Shown: in pieces, positions 58,922 through 64,000 of the stretch
Layout of the letters: every line of letters starts with the position of its first letter
Position numbering within the stretch: position 1 is the first letter of the stretch
NCBI GenBank assembly: GCA_004565275.1
Contig: SDOX01000005.1
Location: 19,340-83,339, forward strand
DNA from: Nannochloropsis salina CCMP1776
Lineage: Eukaryota; Sar; Eustigmatophyceae; Eustigmatales; Monodopsidaceae
DNA: 64,000 nt
Direction: 5' to 3'
Notes under the pieces: generated by a model
Database searches by the model: none
What the model was told of the DNA's origin: nothing
What the model saw: the letters and a program-made list of their open reading frames with translations, nothing else
Program-made: the position numbers and the translations under genes

Positions 58922-59536
58922 ACTAGGTGAAGGTTGTTGTAGATAAGCCGAGATAGTAACTAAGACAAGAAGTTGACAGCATCAAGGTGACGTTTCGTCG
59001 CCAGATGTAAGAATAGAATAAAAAGCATTTTTTTATTGTTCATGTTGACAGTACTTTTTTCGGTTGTCTCGCTTCACCCTTTTTACCTTTTTTTTGCTCA
59101 AGCTGTCTTGACTCTTTTTCTCCTCCTGAAACATTTGATTTACGAAGGGAGCTTAAGAAAAAAACTGAAAAACGATAAGCGTAGCACAGAAAAGTGATCG
59201 TTGAGCTTCAATTAACAACTCCGCGTATATGTGCTTCCTTTTACGTTACACGCAGCCCGAAACCCGCCCATAAGTGAATGCATGCACTTCGCCATATTTT
59301 GATCGTTTTTTGTGTCAAATTTGAGTGCAAAGTCGTTTGGTATAGTGCTTCATTTCGTCTTGTTTAATTCGTATGCGACTCTTCAACAATACAATTCAGG
59401 AAATGACTCGAAAATGCTGATCTGATCGCACGGCCGCACAACGCTTTTTTAACCTCCCCACCCTCTGGACGATCGTTCATGATACCTAGCAACTTTGGTC
59501 ATTTACGCGGTCTCTTCCGCTTTAACGAAAACAGGG
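58922..59536. other. Intergenic region between two plus-strand genes
   Basis: An AT-rich spacer with T-runs near 59030-59090 that may be the 3' end and terminator zone of the PCIF1-like gene, followed by the promoter of the KLHDC4-like gene. No coding region is seen. Confidence 0.45.
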
Positions 59537-62500
59537 ATGGGCAAGAGAGATAAAAGGAAAAAGGCAGCAGCTAAAGTCGGGGGGGCTGGTGCGGGGAAGA
59601 AGGAGGAAAAAAGAAAGAAGCAAGAGGCGAAATCAAAAAAGGCAAGTGAAGTTGTGCATTGAGCTACTGTTGGAGGTGGGCTGAGATTGAAATGAGATAG
59701 AATCGATCTGAATACCAGCTCATATGCAACATGTATCAATCAATTGATTACAGAAAGCGACCAAGGGAGGAGGTGGTGCCGGAGAAAAAGACAAAGAGCT
59801 GCAAGAAGAGGACATTGAGGCGATATTGGCTGAGGTAGGAGAGCGGGCGTGCTAGAGAAGTCTCCATCATCCCTCACATTGATCACGTGGCAACATGTAC
59901 CAACAAATATCCTTAGATTCGTGCCAAAGATGCGGCCAAGACAGCTGTGACTATTTCGGAGGCACCTCAACCCTCCCCGCGCACGAATTTTTCTCTGACC
60001 ACTCTACCTTCCGGGGAGCTCCTGCTTTTCGGGGGTGAATATTACGACGGTGAAGATACAATTGTTTACAATGGGGTCTACAGGTAAAGGATGATGCGTA
60101 TGGGGACCATAGGAAATTGGAAATGGCGTGGAGGGGCCCTCACGTTGAGTTTTTGCACGCACACAGGTGGCACCTGGAACGAGGGGAGTGGCGTGTGATC
60201 GAGAGCCTGAATGCCCCGCCACCGCGCTGTTCTCACCAGGTACGACGTGTATTACGTCACAACTTGCATCTGTCCAACTTTTTGCTGAAATCAATGCCGG
60301 TCTCTCGATCCTTGGTTTTGCCGACGATCGACACGTTCCCTAGCCCCCCTCTCCCCTCCCTCCCTATCTCCCCATTCCCTCCTTCCCTCCCTCGTTCTGG
60401 ACTCTTTCGTCGTCGCCGTCCTCCCTTTTCTCTCAGTATGTATCGCCAGACCCCCCTCTGCGAGCATCGCGAGTACTTCATTCCTCACCACCCGGGGTCC
60501 TTCCCCTCCTCCAGCTTCTCGCATGCCACGCCCGGCCTCATCGTGACAAAATGTCATTCCTCCTTCCGTTCTTCCCCCCTCCCTCTCCAGGCTGTTTGCT
60601 ACCGGGAGCACCTCTACGTGTTCGGCGGGGAATTCGGGACAAGCGACCAATTCTACCACTATCGAGACCTTTGGCGGTGAGTCTTCCCGCCATTTTTCAA
60701 CCTGCCTTCTGTTCTAGTCGTAGGCCTGGTTTCAGGAAAAGGCCGAGCCACCTTTTCTCAGCCCCCTTTCTCTTCTTTGGCGGCAAAGCAAAGCACGCCT
60801 GAAATGCTTCATTCCCGCTCTGAGCCTTAAAGCTTTGTTCGCACCTCTTTCTGTCCTTTTGACTCACCGTAATCCGTTCCCGACAGGCTCGATTTGAAAA
60901 GCAACAAATGGGAGGAGCTTCCCCTTCAGAAAGACACGCCCTCTGCCCGCTCGGGGCATCGCATGTGCCTTTGGCGCCATTATTTGGTCCTTTTTGGAGG
61001 ATTCTATGAGGTACCGGCCTGGGATCGAACGCGTAAATGGGTGAAATTGTGCGGGTGGAGCGCTCAGGAATACATTGTAAATTCTCATCGTGCGAGGCTC
61101 ACACGGCACTCCCTCCCTTCCTCCCTCTTTCTCTCCCTCTTCTTCTCCCTTATTCCCTCCCTCCGCCCCTCGCTTCGGACTCCAGGCCTTCCGGGAGACG
61201 CGCTGGTACAACGACCTTTTCCTCTTCAACCTGCAGGACTTGAAGTGGAAAAAAATCGTTTATTCTGCAACCGCACCGGTAAGGCTCCCTCCCTCGGTCC
61301 AACCCTTCCTCTCCTTCTTCCTCCCCTCCCCCATCCCTCTTTTCCTCGCTTTCTTCTTCCCTCCGTCACGCTCTCCCCCTTTCCACCCTCGGCTTGCCTC
61401 CTGCAATAACCTCCTTTATTTACATTTATTTTTATATTTCTTCATTGCCAAATGATTCACCTCCCTCCTCCCGTCTTTTCCTCCTCTTTCCCTTCCTCCT
61501 ATTTCCCTCCAAGGTCCCGACGCCTCGCTCGGGCTGCCAAATGGCAGTCGGGACCGACGCCGTGTATATCCACGGTGGCTACTCCAAGGTTGTCCGCCCC
61601 CCTTTTCCCCTCCCCCTCTGCCACCCTTTCCTCTCCCACTTAATTGCCTCCTGGTCCTTCTTTCCTCCTCAATTCCTCCTCCTACGACAAAGTCCTCTCC
61701 TCCCTATCTTCTCAGCTCAAAGTACTCCTCCCCTTCCTCCCTCTTCCCCTTTCCTACCCAGATGAAAGCTACCGTCACGACCGTATTCGGGCATTCCCAG
61801 AGTAGCAAGGCAGAGGGATACGTCCACGACGACACATGGGCCCTCCAAATGAAAACCGTACCCGCGGGGGGGCAGCCGTATTGGGAACGGGTAAGCCTTC
61901 CCCTCCCTCTCAATCCCTCCTCCCCTCCCTCTCTCCCTTCCTCCCCTCCCTCGACTCCCCCTCCCGACCCTCTTCCTCCTATCATCTCCGCTGCAGGTCT
62001 CACGCAAGGGGTCTCCCCCCTCCTCTCGTTCTGGGGCCTCCATGATCAGCTACAAAACCATTGCCCTCTCCTTCGGCGGGGTCCATGTAATGCTCTCCTT
62101 CCCTCCTTCCCTCCCTCCCTTCCCCCCTCCCTCCATCCTACCTCTTCCCCTTCCTCAAACCATTCTCTCTCTTCCATACCCGAACCTCGCCTCGTTCATT
62201 ATCGAGCCCATGCGTCTCCCCCCCTCCCGGGGTTGCCCCCTCCTCCTCCTCTCCCCCCCCCCACCTTACGGGGTTGCCCCCTCCTCCTCCTCTCCCCCCC
62301 CCCACCCAGGACGTGGAAGGCAAACAGCACGCCATGACCTCGGTCTTTTACGACGACCTCTATCAGTTCGACATGCTCCGCAGACGCTGGTGCGTCACTC
62401 TTTGTCCCGTGCTTTAAGTTTACCTCTTTTTCTCTCTGGCTAATGGAGATCTATTTTCCTTCCCCTTCTCTCACTAGCCTCCTTCCCTTATTTGTTCACG

Positions 62501-64000
62501 TTGTTGCTTTGCGTCGACCTATTTCTCTCCCTCCGATAGGCATGTTCTCTCACTACCCTCCCCCCCTCCCCTCCCTCCCTCCCCTGCCTCCCTCCCTGCC
62601 TCCCCCAGGTATGCGGTCGCTCTCCGCCAAGGTGTCGGGGAGGGGAGAGAGGGGTCTGGACGGAAGCGAAGGAAGAAAAAATCCGAAGAAAGTCAAGAAA
62701 GAAGCGGTGATGGAGAGAATGGAGGGAGGGAGAGGGAGGAGGAGGAAAAGGAAGAGGAGGAGGAGGACGGAGGATTTGCCTACATTGATCTGGAGGGAAA
62801 CATTGTGTATGTCAGCGACGAGGGGGAGGAGGAAGGAGAGGAGGGAGGGACGGAGGACGAGGTCGGCCCAAGAAAGGCGCCCTTGGCTGCGGAGGAGGGC
62901 AATGGGCATGTGGACGAGGAGAAGAAAGAGGGAAGGGAAGAGGAGAAGAAGGAGACGATAGAGGGAGAGCCGTCTGCAGCGGGAGCGAGCACGGAGGTAT
63001 GCCTCGTCTCTTTCCTCTCTCCCCCTCCTCCTTCCTTCCTCCGCATTCACCCTCCTTCCCTCCCTCCCTCCCTCCCTCCTTTCCTCCCTACCTGTCGTCA
63101 TTGCAGTCGCTTACGTGCCCGACACGCCCCCCTCCTCCTCGCAAGAGGGAGATTCGGGTGGTGGAGGGCTTCGGGCTCGCCGTCGTCGAGTCGGCTCCAG
63201 CCTCTACGTCGCATCAGGAACGGATCGGACCGCTCCCTCGCATCAATGCCGCCCTGACCATGCGGGGTCACTTGGTAAGATACCCGGATGTTTGCTCTCA
63301 GGACTCTCCCCCGCACCTCCCTCTTGCTTCGCGCCTTTTTCATGCCGTTTCCTTTCTCGGCCCCTCCCTCCCTCGTTCCCTTCCTTTCGGCAGCTCTACC
63401 TCTACGGCGGCCTCTTTGAAGAGGGCGACAGGGAATACACCTTGGACGACGCCTGGTGCCTCGACTTGAACAAGAGAGAGGAATGGCGGTGTATCCTCCC
63501 GGGCACCATGCACTTGCAGGTGAGTCCCGCCCTCCCTCCCTCCCTCCCTCCCTCCCTCCCATCCTCCCTCCCTCCCTTCCTCCCTCTCTCCCTTCTTCCC
63601 TCCCGCTCGTCCTCCCTCGCTCCGTCCCCCCCATGCATCCTTCCATTCATTTCAAGCGGCATTTGATCCTTCGCACGCTCAAACCCTCATCTCCCCTGCT
63701 GCAGACGTGGAGGGGGGAGGACGACGAAACCACCCTGGGAGAGGAGGAGGATGAGGAAGAGGACGAGGACGAAGAGGAGGATGACAGCGACAACAGTGAG
63801 AGCACGAGTGGGTCGTCCTCCGCGACCGAGGACGGGGAGGAAGAAGGGGAGGAAGGGGTGGAAGGAGGGAGGGCAGGGTGGTCGAAGGCGGGAGGGGAAG
63901 GGAGGAGGCAGGATTCCAGGCAGGGAGAGAGGCCGAGAAAGGGGGAGGGAGGAAGGGAGGGCGGGGGAGCGCGACAGGCGCGGACGGTCCGGGAGGAAAT
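59537..64000 (+). CDS. KLHDC4-type kelch-repeat protein, 3' end beyond window
   Basis: The start ATG is 59537 and exon 1 is 59537-59641. The lysine-rich leader (MGKRDKRKKAAAKVGG) and the acidic helix (LQEEDIEAILAE) match the KLHDC4 layout. Kelch blades follow across many exons: TLPSGELLLFGGEYYDGEDT, HLYVFGGEFGTSDQFYHYRD, RHYLVLFGGFYE, WYNDLFLFNLQDLKWKKIVY, PRSGCQMAVGTDAVYIHGGY, SFGGVHDVEG, LYLYGGLFEEGDREY with LDDAWCLDLNKREEW. The GEYYDGE and GEF-x-QFYHY-x-DLW elements are the family's most diagnostic ones. Between blades 5 and 6 a long basic then acidic low-complexity insert occurs (62.6-63.0 kb). The final exon is extremely Glu/Asp-rich and still open at 64000. Intron 1 (59642-59753) uses a GC donor (AAG|GCAAGT). 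Introns are full of CCCT repeats. Function of KLHDC4 proteins is poorly defined; a scaffold role is inferred. Confidence 0.88.
62228..62309. repeat. Two-copy direct repeat, about 41 bp unit, in a kelch-gene intron
   Basis: Two copies of a unit starting CGGGGTTGCCCCCTCCTC and ending in a C-run plus ACC lie next to each other inside a pyrimidine-rich intron just upstream of the acceptor for the DVEGKQHAM exon. Both have CTCCTCCTCCTC tracts usable as polypyrimidine tracts. Confidence 0.8.
63528..63606. repeat. (CCCT)n microsatellite in intron
   Basis: An imperfect CCCT repeat of about 75 bp in the intron after the exon ending GTMHLQ. Similar shorter CCCT or GGGA tracts occur near 15841-15868, 44360-44400, 44740-44765 and 61905-61960. 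They are a recurrent feature of introns in this window. Confidence 0.85.

Noticed and set aside
61900-62340. Plus-strand Pro/Ser-rich protein frames in the kelch-gene introns
   Set aside because: They are open only because of CCCT repeats; true exons are bounded by splice sites and encode kelch blades.

Overview
This window is nuclear DNA of a gene-dense, intron-rich eukaryote. Genes sit on both strands, often only 100-600 bp apart. Introns are short with strong GT/AG signals, and many carry CCCT-type pyrimidine tracts. The protein set suggests a stramenopile alga: a Zn(II)2Cys6 regulator joined to a PAS-like region, a WD40 protein, a PCIF1-type factor and a plant-like C2/class-3 lipase. Nannochloropsis/Microchloropsis is my best guess for the group, by general character only. 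I see no bacterial operons, CRISPR array, rRNA, convincing tRNA or intact transposon. All exon models were assembled by hand from splice signals, reading-frame phase and family motifs.

Region 1-13.5 kb: a four-exon 3-hydroxyacyl-CoA dehydratase (-), a GNAT acetyltransferase (+), an F-box/leucine-rich-repeat protein (-), a 2-oxoglutarate/Fe(II) oxygenase (+), a Zn2Cys6 transcription factor whose zinc cluster is completed across an intron (-), a decayed coding stretch, and a ten-exon secretory-signal helical protein (-).

Region 13.8-23.2 kb: a 20-exon M1-family zinc aminopeptidase (+) and, convergent to it, a class III PLP aminotransferase or phospho-lyase with an N-terminal membrane segment (-).

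Region 23.8-32.3 kb: what first looks like three genes (WD40, BTB, kelch-BTB) reads as one 22-exon minus-strand gene. It encodes a protein of about 1,700 residues with the order WD40 propeller, BTB(-BACK-like), kelch propeller, second BTB. This is the most unusual object in the window.

Region 33-46 kb: a C2-domain class-3 lipase (-), a small seed-maturation/LEA-like protein (+), a mostly empty 2 kb stretch, and an FHA-domain coiled-coil protein (-).

Region 47-64 kb: a KIX-domain coactivator-like protein (+), a large disordered probably nuclear protein (-), a small signal-peptide/transmembrane protein (+), a PCIF1/CAPAM-like mRNA-cap methyltransferase homologue with an altered catalytic motif (+), and a KLHDC4-type kelch protein (+) that runs off the right edge. 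Lipid enzymes (the dehydratase and the lipase) and chromatin or RNA factors are interspersed. Nothing indicates a metabolic gene cluster.
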